From Pasteurella skyensis (GTDB lineage: Bacteria; Pseudomonadota; Gammaproteobacteria; Enterobacterales; Pasteurellaceae): 64,000 bases of DNA. Below, piece by piece: positions 54,427 to 64,000 of the stretch. The first letter of the stretch is position 1. Each line of letters begins with the position of its first letter. Both the position numbers and the translations under genes were made by a program. The notes under the pieces were generated by a model. The model was not told where the DNA came from, searched no databases, and saw only the letters and a list, made by a program, of their open reading frames with translations. Location of the stretch: NCBI RefSeq assembly GCF_013377295.1, contig NZ_CP016180.1, forward strand, positions 1,302,001-1,366,000, given 5' to 3'.

Positions 54427-55308
54427 ATGAAAAATAAATTGCTCTTAACCAGTTTACTTATTGGTAGCCTATTTAGTCCATTAAGTTATGCCAAATTTAA
54501 AGTAGTAACCACTTTTACGGTTATTCAAGATATGGCTCAAAATGTAGCAGGAGATAGTGCTACTGTCGTTTCAATTACCAAACCTAATGCTGATATTCAC
54601 GGCTATCAACCAACCCCTAAAGACATTGTGAAAGCACAAGATGCAAATCTTATCTTATGGAATGGTCTATATTTAGAAAAATGGTTTGAAAAATTCCTTC
54701 ACGATATTGGTGATTTACCTAATGTGGTAATTACAGACGGTATCGAACCTATGGATATTTATGAAGGCGAATATAAAGGAAGACCAAATCCACACACTTG
54801 GATGTCCCCAAAAAATGCTGAAGTTTATATTGAAAATATTAAAAATGCGTTTGTAAAATACGATCCAGACAATGCCAAAAATTATGAAAAAAATGCGAAA
54901 GCGTATCTAGAAAAAATTAGACAGCTTGATGCACCATTACGAGCTAAATTATCACAAGTACCTGAATCTCAACGCTGGCTAGCAACAAGTGAAGGAGCCT
55001 TTAGCTACTTAGCAAGGGATTATGGATATAAAGAAGCTTACATTTGGCCAATCAATTCAGAACAACAAGGTTCTCCAGATCAAGTAAAAAACTTAATTGA
55101 TAAAGTACGTAAACACAATATTCCAGTTGTATTTAGTGAAAGTACTATTTCACCAAAACCTGCCAAACAAGTTGCCAAAGAAAATGGTGCTAAATATGGT
55201 GGCGTTCTGTATGTAGATTCACTTTCTAATCCGAATGGTCCAGTCCCAACTTATATTGATTTATTAAAAACAACGGTGACGACTATTGTAGAAGGATTTG
55301 AAAAATAA
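54427..55308 (+). CDS. yfeA: Iron/manganese ABC transporter binding protein YfeA
   Basis: A 293-residue cluster A-I metal-binding protein. The signal peptide ends LSYA (about 1-22). Metal-ligand regions are visible: [22 protein letters not shown] and [12 protein letters not shown], with an Asp near the C-terminus (YVDSLS). It captures Mn2+ or Fe2+ in the periplasm for YfeBCD; the close relatives are SitA and MntC. RBS AAGGAG lies 7 bp upstream. It heads a four-gene operon behind a Fur-like box. ZnuA is excluded by the lack of a His-rich loop and by the gene order. Confidence 0.93.
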   Translation: MKNKLLLTSLLIGSLFSPLSYAKFKVVTTFTVIQDMAQNVAGDSATVVSITKPNADIHGYQPTPKDIVKAQDANLILWNGLYLEKWFEKFLHDIGDLPNVVITDGIEPMDIYEGEYKGRPNPHTWMSPKNAEVYIENIKNAFVKYDPDNAKNYEKNAKAYLEKIRQLDAPLRAKLSQVPESQRWLATSEGAFSYLARDYGYKEAYIWPINSEQQGSPDQVKNLIDKVRKHNIPVVFSESTISPKPAKQVAKENGAKYGGVLYVDSLSNPNGPVPTYIDLLKTTVTTIVEGFEK

Positions 55309-55309
55309 G

Positions 55310-56077
55310 ATGAAAACTACTCTTCCCTCTATTGCAGTTGATAATATTGCCGTTCGTTACAATAACGGACACACTGCCATTTATGATGTTTCTTTCCAAC
55401 TAGAAGGTGGAACAACCTGCGCACTAGTAGGTGCTAATGGTAGTGGAAAATCAACTTTATTTAAAAGTTTGATGGGGCTAGTTACCCCACAACAAGGTAC
55501 GGTTAGCCTATGTAATTTACCTATCAATGACGCATTAAAACAAAACTTAATTGCTTATGTTCCTCAAACAGAAGAAATCGATTGGGAATTTCCAATTTCT
55601 GTTTATGATGTTGTGTTGCAAGGTCGTTATGGTTATATGAATTTCCTACGAATAGCGTCTAAAGAAGATAAACAGATTGTACAACAATCAATGGAACGAT
55701 TAGGTATTGAGCAGTTGGCGGATCGTCAAATTGGAGAGCTTTCTGGTGGTCAAAAGAAACGTGTTTTCCTCGCAAGGGCATTGGTTCAACAGAGTAAAAT
55801 TATTTTACTTGATGAGCCTTTTACTGGTGTTGATATCAGTACTGAAAATGCCATTATGGCATTACTAGGTGAATTGCGTGAAGAGGGGTGCTTAATTTTA
55901 GTATCAACCCACCACTTAGAAAGCATTCCTCACTATTGTGACCACATTGTAATGATTGATCGTACGGTCATTGCATCAGGAACCACAAAATCTACCTTTA
56001 TTTCTGAAAATATTCAGCGTGTTTTTGGTGGTACTCTGCGTTCTTTTGAGACTCATAATCAAGAGAAAGGATCGTAA
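55310..56077 (+). CDS. yfeB: Iron/manganese ABC transporter ATPase YfeB
   Basis: 255 residues from ATG 55310 (a TTG at 55298 overlapping yfeA is an alternative, with AAGGAT in front of it). Walker A is GANGSGKST, the signature LSGGQKKR, and Walker [13 protein letters not shown], followed by VSTHHLESI. It powers YfeCD. The start is one base after the yfeA stop, indicating coupling. Confidence 0.94.
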   Translation: MKTTLPSIAVDNIAVRYNNGHTAIYDVSFQLEGGTTCALVGANGSGKSTLFKSLMGLVTPQQGTVSLCNLPINDALKQNLIAYVPQTEEIDWEFPISVYDVVLQGRYGYMNFLRIASKEDKQIVQQSMERLGIEQLADRQIGELSGGQKKRVFLARALVQQSKIILLDEPFTGVDISTENAIMALLGELREEGCLILVSTHHLESIPHYCDHIVMIDRTVIASGTTKSTFISENIQRVFGGTLRSFETHNQEKGS

Positions 56078-56079
56078 AA

Positions 56080-56931
56080 ATGATGACATTATTATTAGAG
56101 CCTTTTCAATATGAGTTTATGGTAAAAGCCATTTTTTTAAGTGCCGCCGCTGGTGGGATTTGTGCTTTTTTATCTGCTTATCTTATTCTTAAAGGTTGGT
56201 CATTAATTGGTGATGCATTGTCACACGCTGTCGTACCAGGTGTGGCAATTGCTTATGCATTTGGCATTCCTTATGCTGTTGGTGCTTTTGCGTCGGGTTT
56301 ATTAGCGACCCTCGCCATTTTATGGATAAAATCCGTCACAAAATTAAAAGAAGAAGCCGTTATTGGTTTCATTTTTACAACATTTTTAGCTATTGGTTTA
56401 CTCATTGTTTCAATGAATCCAACCGCTGTAAATGTCCAAGATATTATTTTAGGTAATATTTTAGGGATTGCAGATGAAGATGTTGTACAAATGTTAATCG
56501 TAATTAGTGTTAGCCTTGTTTTTCTACTATTGTACTGGAAAAATTTATTGCTCATTTTCTTTGATGAAACACAAGCGATTGCAGTAGGATTAAAACCGCT
56601 TCATTACAAAATAATGTTTTTTAGCTTATTAAGTGCTTGCGTTGTGGTAGCTCTACAAACTGTTGGTGCTGTCTTGATCATTGCGATGGTAATTACACCA
56701 GGAGCAACAGCTTACCTGTTAACAGATCGTTTTAGAACAATGCTGATTATTTCTGTTTTACTCGGTATTTTTACCAGTGGTATCGGTGCTTATATCAGTT
56801 ATTACTTAAACGGTACAACAGGTGGTTTAATTGTTTGTTTTCAAACATTAGTGTTTCTCCTTGCTTTCTTTTTCTCACCGAAATATGGCTATATTGCTAA
56901 AAATAAAACAATTGAGGTAGATAATGGCTGA
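56080..56931 (+). CDS. yfeC: Iron/manganese ABC transporter permease YfeC
   Basis: A 283-residue ABC-3 permease with about eight hydrophobic helices. Typical segments are LKGWSLIGDALSHAVVPGVA, VQDIILGNILGI and VGAVLIIAMVITPGATAYLL. It starts 2 bp after yfeB (a second Met follows immediately) and overlaps yfeD by 8 nt. It forms the channel with YfeD. Confidence 0.93.
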   Translation: MMTLLLEPFQYEFMVKAIFLSAAAGGICAFLSAYLILKGWSLIGDALSHAVVPGVAIAYAFGIPYAVGAFASGLLATLAILWIKSVTKLKEEAVIGFIFTTFLAIGLLIVSMNPTAVNVQDIILGNILGIADEDVVQMLIVISVSLVFLLLYWKNLLLIFFDETQAIAVGLKPLHYKIMFFSLLSACVVVALQTVGAVLIIAMVITPGATAYLLTDRFRTMLIISVLLGIFTSGIGAYISYYLNGTTGGLIVCFQTLVFLLAFFFSPKYGYIAKNKTIEVDNG

Positions 56932-57769
56932 TTTATTCCAATGGTTAATTGAACCGTTTCAATATGGATTTATGCAACACGCTTTAGTTACTGCGCTGTT
57001 TGTTTCTATTGTATGTGCTATTTTGTCTTGCTATCTCGTCCTAAAAGGCTGCTCTTTAATGGGAGATGCTATTTCTCACGCAGTATTACCAGGTATTGTA
57101 TTGGCAGCGTTCTTTGGTTTCCCTATCGCAATTGGTGCTTTTGCTTCTGGTATTGCTTGTACTACAGCTATTGGGTTTATAAAAGAAAACTGCCGTATTA
57201 AAGAAGATACTGCAATGGGAATCGTCTTTGCTGGAATGTTTGCGCTCGGTTTAGTAATGTTTAGTAAAATAAAAACCTCTCAACATCTTACTCATATTTT
57301 ATTTGGTAATTTATTGGGGATTAGTTATTCAGAAACCATACAAACCGTTATTATTTGTAGTGTGGTTTTTGCAATTGTCTATATCAAAAGAAAGGATTTT
57401 TTACTTTACTGTTTCGATCCCAGCCATGCTCGTGTAGCAGGACTCTCTCCAAGAGTTTTACACTACACGTTACTGAGTCTATTAGCATTCAGTATTATTT
57501 CAGCAATGCAGGTAGTTGGTATTATTTTAGTGGTCGCAATGTTAATTTCACCGGGTATTATTGGTTACACGCTTTCTAAGCGTTTTGAAATAATGCTAAC
57601 TATTGCTATTTTGGTTTCTATGGTAACCAGTGTTCTAGGTACCATTATCAGCTTCCATATTGATGGTGCAACAGGACCTTGTATCGTGATTTTACAAGCA
57701 ATCGTCTTTTTAGTCGTGTTAGCAATGACCAAAATTAAATCATCAGTATCAGCTTCGGCGTTAGTCTAA
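56924..57769 (+). CDS. yfeD: Iron/manganese ABC transporter permease YfeD
   Basis: A 281-residue ABC-3 permease, paralogous to YfeC. Segments are LKGCSLMGDAISHAVLPGIV, THILFGNLLGISYSE and VGIILVVAMLISPGIIGY. The start overlaps the yfeC end by 8 nt, so translation is coupled. It is the last gene of the operon and converges on dnaE. Confidence 0.93.
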   Translation: MADLFQWLIEPFQYGFMQHALVTALFVSIVCAILSCYLVLKGCSLMGDAISHAVLPGIVLAAFFGFPIAIGAFASGIACTTAIGFIKENCRIKEDTAMGIVFAGMFALGLVMFSKIKTSQHLTHILFGNLLGISYSETIQTVIICSVVFAIVYIKRKDFLLYCFDPSHARVAGLSPRVLHYTLLSLLAFSIISAMQVVGIILVVAMLISPGIIGYTLSKRFEIMLTIAILVSMVTSVLGTIISFHIDGATGPCIVILQAIVFLVVLAMTKIKSSVSASALV

Positions 57770-57813
57770 ACTGATGATTAAGCAAGATAATAAAACTAAC
57801 TAAACATCATTCA

Positions 57814-60800
57814 TCACTCAAACTCAAATTCAACAGCGGTTTCACCTAAGAAGAGTTTGAGTGATTCAATCATTTCATTTTTTGGCGTTATACGCCACTC
57901 TACACCACTCTTTATCAAGGCTCTTGCTTGAGGACTTTGATAATAAAAATGTAATGGTAACGTCCCTTCTTTATTTGGCGTAATAATGTCACTGAGTTTT
58001 TGGATAAATTGAGGAGTAATTTGCTCTTGATCGATCACTAATGCAAGATTTTTTGCGTAACGGCTACGAGCTTCATCAAGAGAGATCATTTCACGAACGA
58101 GCATACGATAGCCACCATTAAAATTATCAAACTGTACTGATCCTGTTGCGACAATAATTTTATCTTGCTCTAATAAATCTCCATATTTCTCTAAAGAGTC
58201 AGAAAAAAGTGTAATATCTAATTTACCTGAGCGATCTTCTATCGATGCAATCCCAATACGGCTACCTTTTCTCGTTACTGCCACACGAGAATCCATTACT
58301 AACCCTGCCACTGTAACTGTTTGACCTTTAGCTGTAGGTTGTAACTCGCCTAATTTTATTGAAGTATAATGTGAAAGCTCTTTTAAAAAACGTCCTACTG
58401 GGTGTCCACTAATATATAAACCAAGAGTTTTCTTCTCCCCTTCTAAAATCACTTTCTCAGTCCATTTTGGCGTGTGTGCATAAGCTTTTTGTACTTCTTC
58501 TGGTGTTTCAGTAAGAACACCAAACATATCTGCCTGACCCAATGCCTCCATTTTACTGTGTTGGTCAGCCGCTTTCAGGGCATCCTCTAAATTTTTCATT
58601 ATAGCAGCACGATGTGGGCCTAAATTATCAAAAGCACCTGACATAATTAAAGCTTCAAACGTACGACGATTGATTTTCTTTGAATCAATACGAGCAGTTA
58701 AATCGAATAAATCTTTAAAAATACCTTTTTTACGAGCTTCAAGTAAAGCATCAACAGGACCTTCTCCAACCCCTTTAATTGCACCTAAACCATAAACTAT
58801 TTCACCTTTTTCATTCACACTAAAATGGTGTTGTCCTGAATTTACATCTGGTGGAATCACGGTTAAGCCCATATTGATACATTCATCATAAAAACCGACT
58901 AACTTTTCCGTATTATCTAATTCCGAACTCATCACAGCAGCCATAAATTCTGCTGGATAGTGTGCTTTTAACCAAAGCGTTTGATAGGAAACCAATGCAT
59001 AAGCAGCCGAGTGTGATTTATTAAACCCATAACCTGCAAATTTTTCTACCAAATCAAAAATTTTCATTGCAAGGTCACCATCAATACCGTTGTTGATTGC
59101 ACCCTCTTTGAAAACCGAACGTTGCTTTGCCATTTCTTCTGGCTTTTTCTTACCCATTGCTCGGCGTAATAAATCTGCGCCACCCAAAGTATAACCCGCC
59201 AGTACCTGTGCAATCTGCATTACTTGCTCTTGATAAAGAATAACACCATAAGTAGGTTCTAAGATCGTTTTCAAACTATCGTGTTGGTATTTTACATCTG
59301 GGTAAGAAACCTCTTCTCGACCGTGTTTACGATCAATAAAATTCTCTACCATACCAGATCCAAGTGGACCTGGACGGAATAGGGCTACTAGTGCGATAAT
59401 ATCTTCAAAACAGTCTGGTTTTAATCGTGAAATAAGATCTTTCATACCACGAGATTCAAGCTGAAATACTGCGGTGGTCTTTGATTTCAACAACAAATCA
59501 AAAGACACTTTATCATCAAGTGGGATGCTTTCAATACAAACTGGTTCTTTCCCTTCTTTCGCTAAACGCGCATTAATCATCTCTAATGCCCATTTGATAA
59601 TGGTTAGCGTACGTAACCCTAAAAAGTCAAATTTAACCAAACCCGCATATTCAACATCATTTTTATCAAAATGAGTAACAGGATGTAGCCCCTCACTATC
59701 GCAATATAAAGGAGAAAAGTCAGTAATGGCATTTGGAGCGATCACTACTCCCCCTGCGTGTTTACCTGCATTTCGGATCACCCCCTCAAGTTTACGAGCC
59801 ATATCAATTAAAGATTTCACTTCTTCGTCAGCTTCATAAAGTTCAGGTAATTTAGGTTCTACCTCAAAGGCTTTTGCTAAGGTCATACCAGGATCTGGTG
59901 GAATGAGCTTAGAAATACGATCCACAAAACTATAAGGGTGTCCTAATACTCGTCCCACATCTCGAATAACCGCCTTCGCTGCCATCGTTCCAAAAGTAAT
60001 AATTTGAGATACAGCTTTGCTTCCATACATTTGTGATACGTGTTCGATCACACGATCCCGTCCTTCCATACAGAAGTCAACATCAAAATCGGGCATAGAC
60101 ACACGTTCAGGATTTAAAAAACGCTCAAAAAGAAGATCAAATTTAAGGGGATCTAAATCCGTAATTTTTAACGCATAAGCAACCAATGATCCTGCGCCAG
60201 ATCCTCTACCAGGTCCAACTGGTACACCGTTATCTTTTGACCACTGAATAAACTCCATTACAATCAAGAAGTAACCAGGAAACCCCATTTGGTTAATTAC
60301 ATCAAGCTCAATTTGCAAACGTTCGTCATACTCTGACCGCTTGTTTTGACGCTCTTGTGGATCAGGAAACAAAAATGCTAAACGTTCTTCCAGTCCTTCT
60401 TGAGATTTTTTTACTAAAAAATCTTCTGGCGTTAGATCTCCCGTTGGAAAATTCGGTAAAAAATACTCGCCCAAACATATTGTGACATTACAACGCTGAG
60501 CAATATAAATGGTATTTTCAATGGCTTGAGGTAGATCAACAAAAAGATCACACATCTCTTGTTCACTACGAAAATATTGTTTAGAAGAATATTTCTGAGG
60601 ACGTTTAGGATCATCTAAAGTAAAAGAATCGTGAATAGCAACACGAATTTCGTGAGCGTCAAAATCTTCTTCTTTCAAAAAACAAACATCATTCACTGCA
60701 ACCAATGGAAGTTGATGTTTTTGTGAAAATTGCACTACCTGCTGAATATAATATTCCTCATCTGCTCGACCAGTTCGGCATACAGATAAATAATAGTGAT

Positions 60801-61287
60801 TTGGAAAATAGTGCTGATAAAATGCTATTTTTTTATCTGCATCTGCTTCATTTCCTTTAAGTAAGGCTTTACCTATATCCCCATTTCGCCCACCTGAAAG
60901 CAAAATAATACCGTCATTAAGCTCTGCTAACCACGCTTGTTCAATAACAGGAAATTCAACATAACCTTGTTGATAGGCTTTAGAAATAAGCAATGTAATA
61001 TTTTGATAGCCTACATTGTCCTTAGCCAATAAAGTTAATTCATCAAACTCGTTACTATCAGGCGTTGCTCGCACTAATACATCTGCACCAATAATAGGTT
61101 TAACACCAGAACCTTGTGCTTCACTATAAAATTTAACTAAACCACAAAAATTAGAAAAATCGGTCAGTGCCAATGCAGCCATATTATTATTTACACACTC
61201 TTTCACCAATGATTTTACTTTCGCTAAACCATCAATCATTGAAAAATCACTGTGAACACGTAAATGTACAAAACGAGGGGTAGACAT
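57814..61287 (-). CDS. dnaE: DNA polymerase III alpha subunit DnaE
   Basis: A 1157-residue replicative polymerase (E. coli 1160). The N-terminal PHP domain has [17 protein letters not shown]. The C-family polymerase core has [18 protein letters not shown] and the catalytic [20 protein letters not shown]-like [14 protein letters not shown] and [17 protein letters not shown] follow, then an OB-fold with [19 protein letters not shown]. An uptake signal lies inside near 60337. It appears monocistronic. Confidence 0.98.
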   Translation of the reverse strand: MSTPRFVHLRVHSDFSMIDGLAKVKSLVKECVNNNMAALALTDFSNFCGLVKFYSEAQGSGVKPIIGADVLVRATPDSNEFDELTLLAKDNVGYQNITLLISKAYQQGYVEFPVIEQAWLAELNDGIILLSGGRNGDIGKALLKGNEADADKKIAFYQHYFPNHYYLSVCRTGRADEEYYIQQVVQFSQKHQLPLVAVNDVCFLKEEDFDAHEIRVAIHDSFTLDDPKRPQKYSSKQYFRSEQEMCDLFVDLPQAIENTIYIAQRCNVTICLGEYFLPNFPTGDLTPEDFLVKKSQEGLEERLAFLFPDPQERQNKRSEYDERLQIELDVINQMGFPGYFLIVMEFIQWSKDNGVPVGPGRGSGAGSLVAYALKITDLDPLKFDLLFERFLNPERVSMPDFDVDFCMEGRDRVIEHVSQMYGSKAVSQIITFGTMAAKAVIRDVGRVLGHPYSFVDRISKLIPPDPGMTLAKAFEVEPKLPELYEADEEVKSLIDMARKLEGVIRNAGKHAGGVVIAPNAITDFSPLYCDSEGLHPVTHFDKNDVEYAGLVKFDFLGLRTLTIIKWALEMINARLAKEGKEPVCIESIPLDDKVSFDLLLKSKTTAVFQLESRGMKDLISRLKPDCFEDIIALVALFRPGPLGSGMVENFIDRKHGREEVSYPDVKYQHDSLKTILEPTYGVILYQEQVMQIAQVLAGYTLGGADLLRRAMGKKKPEEMAKQRSVFKEGAINNGIDGDLAMKIFDLVEKFAGYGFNKSHSAAYALVSYQTLWLKAHYPAEFMAAVMSSELDNTEKLVGFYDECINMGLTVIPPDVNSGQHHFSVNEKGEIVYGLGAIKGVGEGPVDALLEARKKGIFKDLFDLTARIDSKKINRRTFEALIMSGAFDNLGPHRAAIMKNLEDALKAADQHSKMEALGQADMFGVLTETPEEVQKAYAHTPKWTEKVILEGEKKTLGLYISGHPVGRFLKELSHYTSIKLGELQPTAKGQTVTVAGLVMDSRVAVTRKGSRIGIASIEDRSGKLDITLFSDSLEKYGDLLEQDKIIVATGSVQFDNFNGGYRMLVREMISLDEARSRYAKNLALVIDQEQITPQFIQKLSDIITPNKEGTLPLHFYYQSPQARALIKSGVEWRITPKNEMIESLKLFLGETAVEFEFE

Positions 61288-61360
61288 AAAATTCCTATAC
61301 TAAAAAATATAATTATAAATCAAAAAATTATCCACAAAATCACTTGAGATACTATCAAAA

Positions 61361-62428
61361 CTACTCTCTTTTTTTGACCAATAGCCACCATACAACTGAT
61401 AAGCACAGCATACTTGGTATCAATGCGCCGACTGAAATAGGTAGCCACAGAGCCACTAAACTTAAGTTACCAAAAACAATATTCGCAACATAAAATGCAA
61501 ATCCTGCAATGATACCAAAAACAATCTTAGCCCCTGTTGTACTACTTCTCAGAGGTCCAAAAATAAATGACATTGCAAGTAACATCATTACAGCCGTAGA
61601 AAGTGGTGCAAAAAGTTTTCGCCAAAACGTAATTTCAAAACGTTTAGAATCTTGTCCTGTTTGCTTTAAAAAAGCGACATAATCTTGTAATTCTGAAAGT
61701 GAAAGAGACTCTGCTTTTAATGACACAACACCTAATTTACTTGGCGTAATACTGGTCTTCCACTCTTGAGTTGCCTTTTTCTCTCTTATTACCCCTGTTG
61801 GTGTAATTTCTGCTTTTTCAATATTTTGTAAATGCCAGTGATTATCCACATACACCGCTTTTGGTGACTTCAAAACTGACTTTAATTCTCTTTCCTGAAA
61901 CTCATAAATTAAAATATTACTCAAATCTTTATCTGTTTTAATGCGTTGAATATAAACAAACTTATTGCCATCTTTTGCCCAAAAACCATTGGTTGTAGCA
62001 AGCATTGAACCACCCGTTTGAGCAATCGATCGCATATTCCGAGCAAACTGCTCTGTTTGAGGCACGCCCCATTCCCCCATTACCATTGTAATCAGCACCA
62101 AAGGTAATGCTGTCTTCATTACTGCGACACCAATCTTAAAACGAGAAAAACCTGAGGCCTGCATTACCACTAACTCGCTACGGCTTGCCAGCCCTCCCAA
62201 CCCTACAAGAGAGCCTAATAAAGCTGCGATAGGAAAAAAGGTTTCAATATCTCGAGGAATCATCAAAAAAGTATAATAGGCGGCGTGTAATCCATCATAA
62301 GTACCTCTACCAACCTGACGAAACTCCTCTACAAACTTAATAATTGCGCCTAATCCCACGAGAACAAATAAGGTTAACATAATGGCAGAAAGAATGGTTT
62401 TGCCTATATAACGCTCTAATACATTCAT
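61361..62428 (-). CDS. lptG: LPS export permease LptG
   Basis: A 355-residue YjgP/YjgQ-family permease. It starts MNVLERYIGKTILSAI (the usual LptG start), has six hydrophobic helices and a central periplasmic beta-jellyroll domain (about 130-265). SRSELVVMQASGFSRFKIG is the family coupling-helix region. With LptF and LptB it extracts lipopolysaccharide from the inner membrane. lptF precedes it by 4 bp. Confidence 0.95.
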   Translation of the reverse strand: MNVLERYIGKTILSAIMLTLFVLVGLGAIIKFVEEFRQVGRGTYDGLHAAYYTFLMIPRDIETFFPIAALLGSLVGLGGLASRSELVVMQASGFSRFKIGVAVMKTALPLVLITMVMGEWGVPQTEQFARNMRSIAQTGGSMLATTNGFWAKDGNKFVYIQRIKTDKDLSNILIYEFQERELKSVLKSPKAVYVDNHWHLQNIEKAEITPTGVIREKKATQEWKTSITPSKLGVVSLKAESLSLSELQDYVAFLKQTGQDSKRFEITFWRKLFAPLSTAVMMLLAMSFIFGPLRSSTTGAKIVFGIIAGFAFYVANIVFGNLSLVALWLPISVGALIPSMLCLSVVWWLLVKKRE

Positions 62429-62432
62429 TTTC

Positions 62433-63521
62433 CTACCTCTTAATACTTAAACGATGACGCAATGCAACAAACCACCGAGTATCCCAACTACTCAATATTG
62501 TAGCCAACACAAAAAATCCCACAGAAACCAATGGCATCAATAACGTAGCATTCACCCTTCCAGACGCACCTGCTGATTTCAAAGCACTCTGTAATAAAAA
62601 ATAAATCAAATATAACAACAAAGCAGGTAACAATTTTGCAAAACGTCCCTGACGAGGATTAACACTGCTCATCGGAACAGCTAATAACGCCATTAAAGGC
62701 ACCGCAAGAATCAATGCTAAACGCCATTGTAACTCTGCTTGAGCATAAGTAGATTTATCTTTTAATAGCTCACTAAAACCAGCTTTCTCTAGCTGATTAT
62801 CCGTTGAATCCACATTTTTATATCCTAAATATGCAGAATATTTTTCAAAATGTGAAACCTTAAAATCAACTGTTTGAGGAGTACCTTCAAAACGAGTACT
62901 GTTATTTAACATCAATACCTGATCGCCATTTGGAAGACCTGTTAACTGCCCTGATTCAGCAGTAACCACAGACGGACGATTTTTCTTTTTCTGAGTAGGT
63001 TGAAAAACAAAGATATCATTAATACTATTACCTGTAATATTATCAATATAAAGTACATAGCCCCCAGTTGACATAAACTGCCCTGCAGAAAGGGCTGAAA
63101 AACGAGGATTGGTTTCTGCTTCTGCCAATAATTCACTTTGTTTACTCATCGCCCAAGGGTTAACCCAAAAGGCATTATAAGTCGCCAATGCTGTAGTAAA
63201 AACAGAGAGAAACAGCGCCACTTTAACTAACACACCTTGCCCAACTCCGCAGGCTCTCATCACTGTAATTTCACTTTCGGCATAAAAACGCCCTAATGTC
63301 AGTAATAACGCCACAAAAAGAGAAAGAGGCAACATCAGTTGTGCCATTGTTGGCATACCCAAACCCAGTAAATGAACCACTAAATCGGTAGGAATTTTTC
63401 CACTCACCGCAGAACTTAACACTCTAACCAATTGCTGACAAAAAAAGATCAACAGCAAAATAAAGAGAATCGCAATTTGGCTTTTAAAAATCTCTTTGGT
63501 TAAATATCGACTAAAAATCAC
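62433..63521 (-). CDS. lptF: LPS export permease LptF
   Basis: About 362 residues from a GTG at 63521, giving (M)[19 protein letters not shown], which matches the E. coli LptF start; an ATG at 63548 would add nine atypical residues and has no RBS. Six hydrophobic helices flank a periplasmic jellyroll. Family segments are [39 protein letters not shown] and EITVMRACG. It is the partner of LptG, and the pair is divergent from pepA, the same order as in E. coli. Confidence 0.93.
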   Translation of the reverse strand: MIFSRYLTKEIFKSQIAILFILLLIFFCQQLVRVLSSAVSGKIPTDLVVHLLGLGMPTMAQLMLPLSLFVALLLTLGRFYAESEITVMRACGVGQGVLVKVALFLSVFTTALATYNAFWVNPWAMSKQSELLAEAETNPRFSALSAGQFMSTGGYVLYIDNITGNSINDIFVFQPTQKKKNRPSVVTAESGQLTGLPNGDQVLMLNNSTRFEGTPQTVDFKVSHFEKYSAYLGYKNVDSTDNQLEKAGFSELLKDKSTYAQAELQWRLALILAVPLMALLAVPMSSVNPRQGRFAKLLPALLLYLIYFLLQSALKSAGASGRVNATLLMPLVSVGFFVLATILSSWDTRWFVALRHRLSIKR

Positions 63522-63558
63522 AATAATTATCTCGTTTAAATAAATCATTAAATAAAAT

Positions 63559-63611
63559 AAGCGGTAAGATTGTTATACTTTTTTGCAAATTTTTTATAGA
63601 ATCCCACCGCT
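63559..63611. repeat. Inverted pair of uptake-signal-like repeats (lptF/pepA)
   Basis: AAGCGGTAAGATTG at 63559 faces ATCCCACCGCT ending 63611, with TTTTTTGCAAATTTTTT between. It sits in the divergent lptF/pepA promoter region. Confidence 0.6.
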
Positions 63612-63731
63612 AATAATTGAGTAATAATACCGTTTTAGAGACAAAAAATCACTAAAATTCATTTTTTACTTGCAATTTATGGTGAAAGAGATAGTTTTAT
63701 CTTCTCAATAAAAATAAATAAGGAAAATAAA

Positions 63732-64000
63732 ATGAAATTTGAATCAAAATGTTTAAACTTTGAACATAATGCAGATTGTATTGTTGTCGGTGTATATGAA
63801 AATGGCATACTTTCTACTAATGCTGAAAAACTCGATAATACAGCACAACATTACTTATCAGAATTACTGAAAAAAGGCGATTTTAAAGGAAAAATCGGTG
63901 AAAGTTTCTTATTACACCTTATTCCAAATATCACCTCTCGTGTACTATTAGTGGGCTATGGTAAACAAGATCCTCTGAATGAAAAGCAATATAAACAGAT
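63732..64000 (+). CDS. pepA: Leucyl aminopeptidase PepA, 3' part outside window
   Basis: The ATG at 63732 follows RBS AAGGAAAATAAA, and the frame is open to the window edge (about 89 codons). The N-terminal M17 domain is recognisable: DCIVVGVYENGILS, TAQHYLSELLKKGDFKGK and RVLLVGYGKQDPLNEKQYKQ. The catalytic C-terminal domain is outside the window. Position next to lptF (divergent) matches the E. coli pepA-lptF order. Confidence 0.9.
   Translation, partial: MKFESKCLNFEHNADCIVVGVYENGILSTNAEKLDNTAQHYLSELLKKGDFKGKIGESFLLHLIPNITSRVLLVGYGKQDPLNEKQYKQ

Overview
The window is a chromosomal segment of a Pasteurellaceae bacterium. The evidence is low G+C, gene content closest to Haemophilus/Actinobacillus, and many copies of the Apl-type DNA uptake signal ACAAGCGGT. 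Several of these copies sit in genes, and others lie as inverted pairs between genes. The species cannot be named from the sequence. No rRNA, tRNA, CRISPR array, insertion sequence or prophage was seen.

Layout. From 1 to 4.2 kb there is a minus-strand cluster yicC-ygfZ-yjjG-cysB (cysB runs off the left edge), divergent from rph. A secreted repeat protein of the WG type follows. From 14.0 back to 6.7 kb runs a long minus-strand series: mepM, dsbC, recJ, ybhA, uppP, a BPL_N-domain protein and a YcxB-like membrane protein. Zinc importer genes znuC-znuB diverge from mepM. Next come yafJ, ridA-pgeF and gntR, then a scar at about 19.1 kb where a gluconokinase gene and a TRAP permease gene have both lost their 5' ends. 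ratA-ratB and gapA follow. From 22.4 to 31.7 kb are tamA-tamB (outer-membrane assembly) and cydD-cydC (cytochrome bd assembly). The 31.7-40.4 kb stretch holds yibQ, envC, gpmA, a periplasmic methionine-sulfoxide repair pair (msrAB and a TlpA-like thioredoxin, with an apparent ccdA remnant between them), htpX and a GDSL autotransporter esterase. From 40.4 to 45 kb are a tautomerase, dinB, a PhoH-family ATPase and a purine permease.

The accessory part is 45.1-49.9 kb. It is a four- or five-gene cassette led by a WYL-domain regulator, followed by a small protein, a YaaW-family (DUF3944) protein, a 494-residue protein with a possible nuclease-like N-terminus and a Gly-rich membrane region, and a protein with a PH-like N-terminus and four CxxC pairs. 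Its promoter region carries a G8 tract inside an abnormal -35/-10 spacer, so expression may be phase-variable. This is the best candidate here for an undescribed system; a phage-defence role is inference only.

The rest is core: an orphan TolC-like lipoprotein gene with an operator-like palindrome upstream, ttcA, hinT-ycfL-thiK-like, a yfeABCD iron/manganese importer with a Fur-like box, dnaE, lptF-lptG and the start of pepA. Intergenic regions near 36.6-37.2, 43.0-43.6 and 51.5 kb carry dispersed composite repeats.
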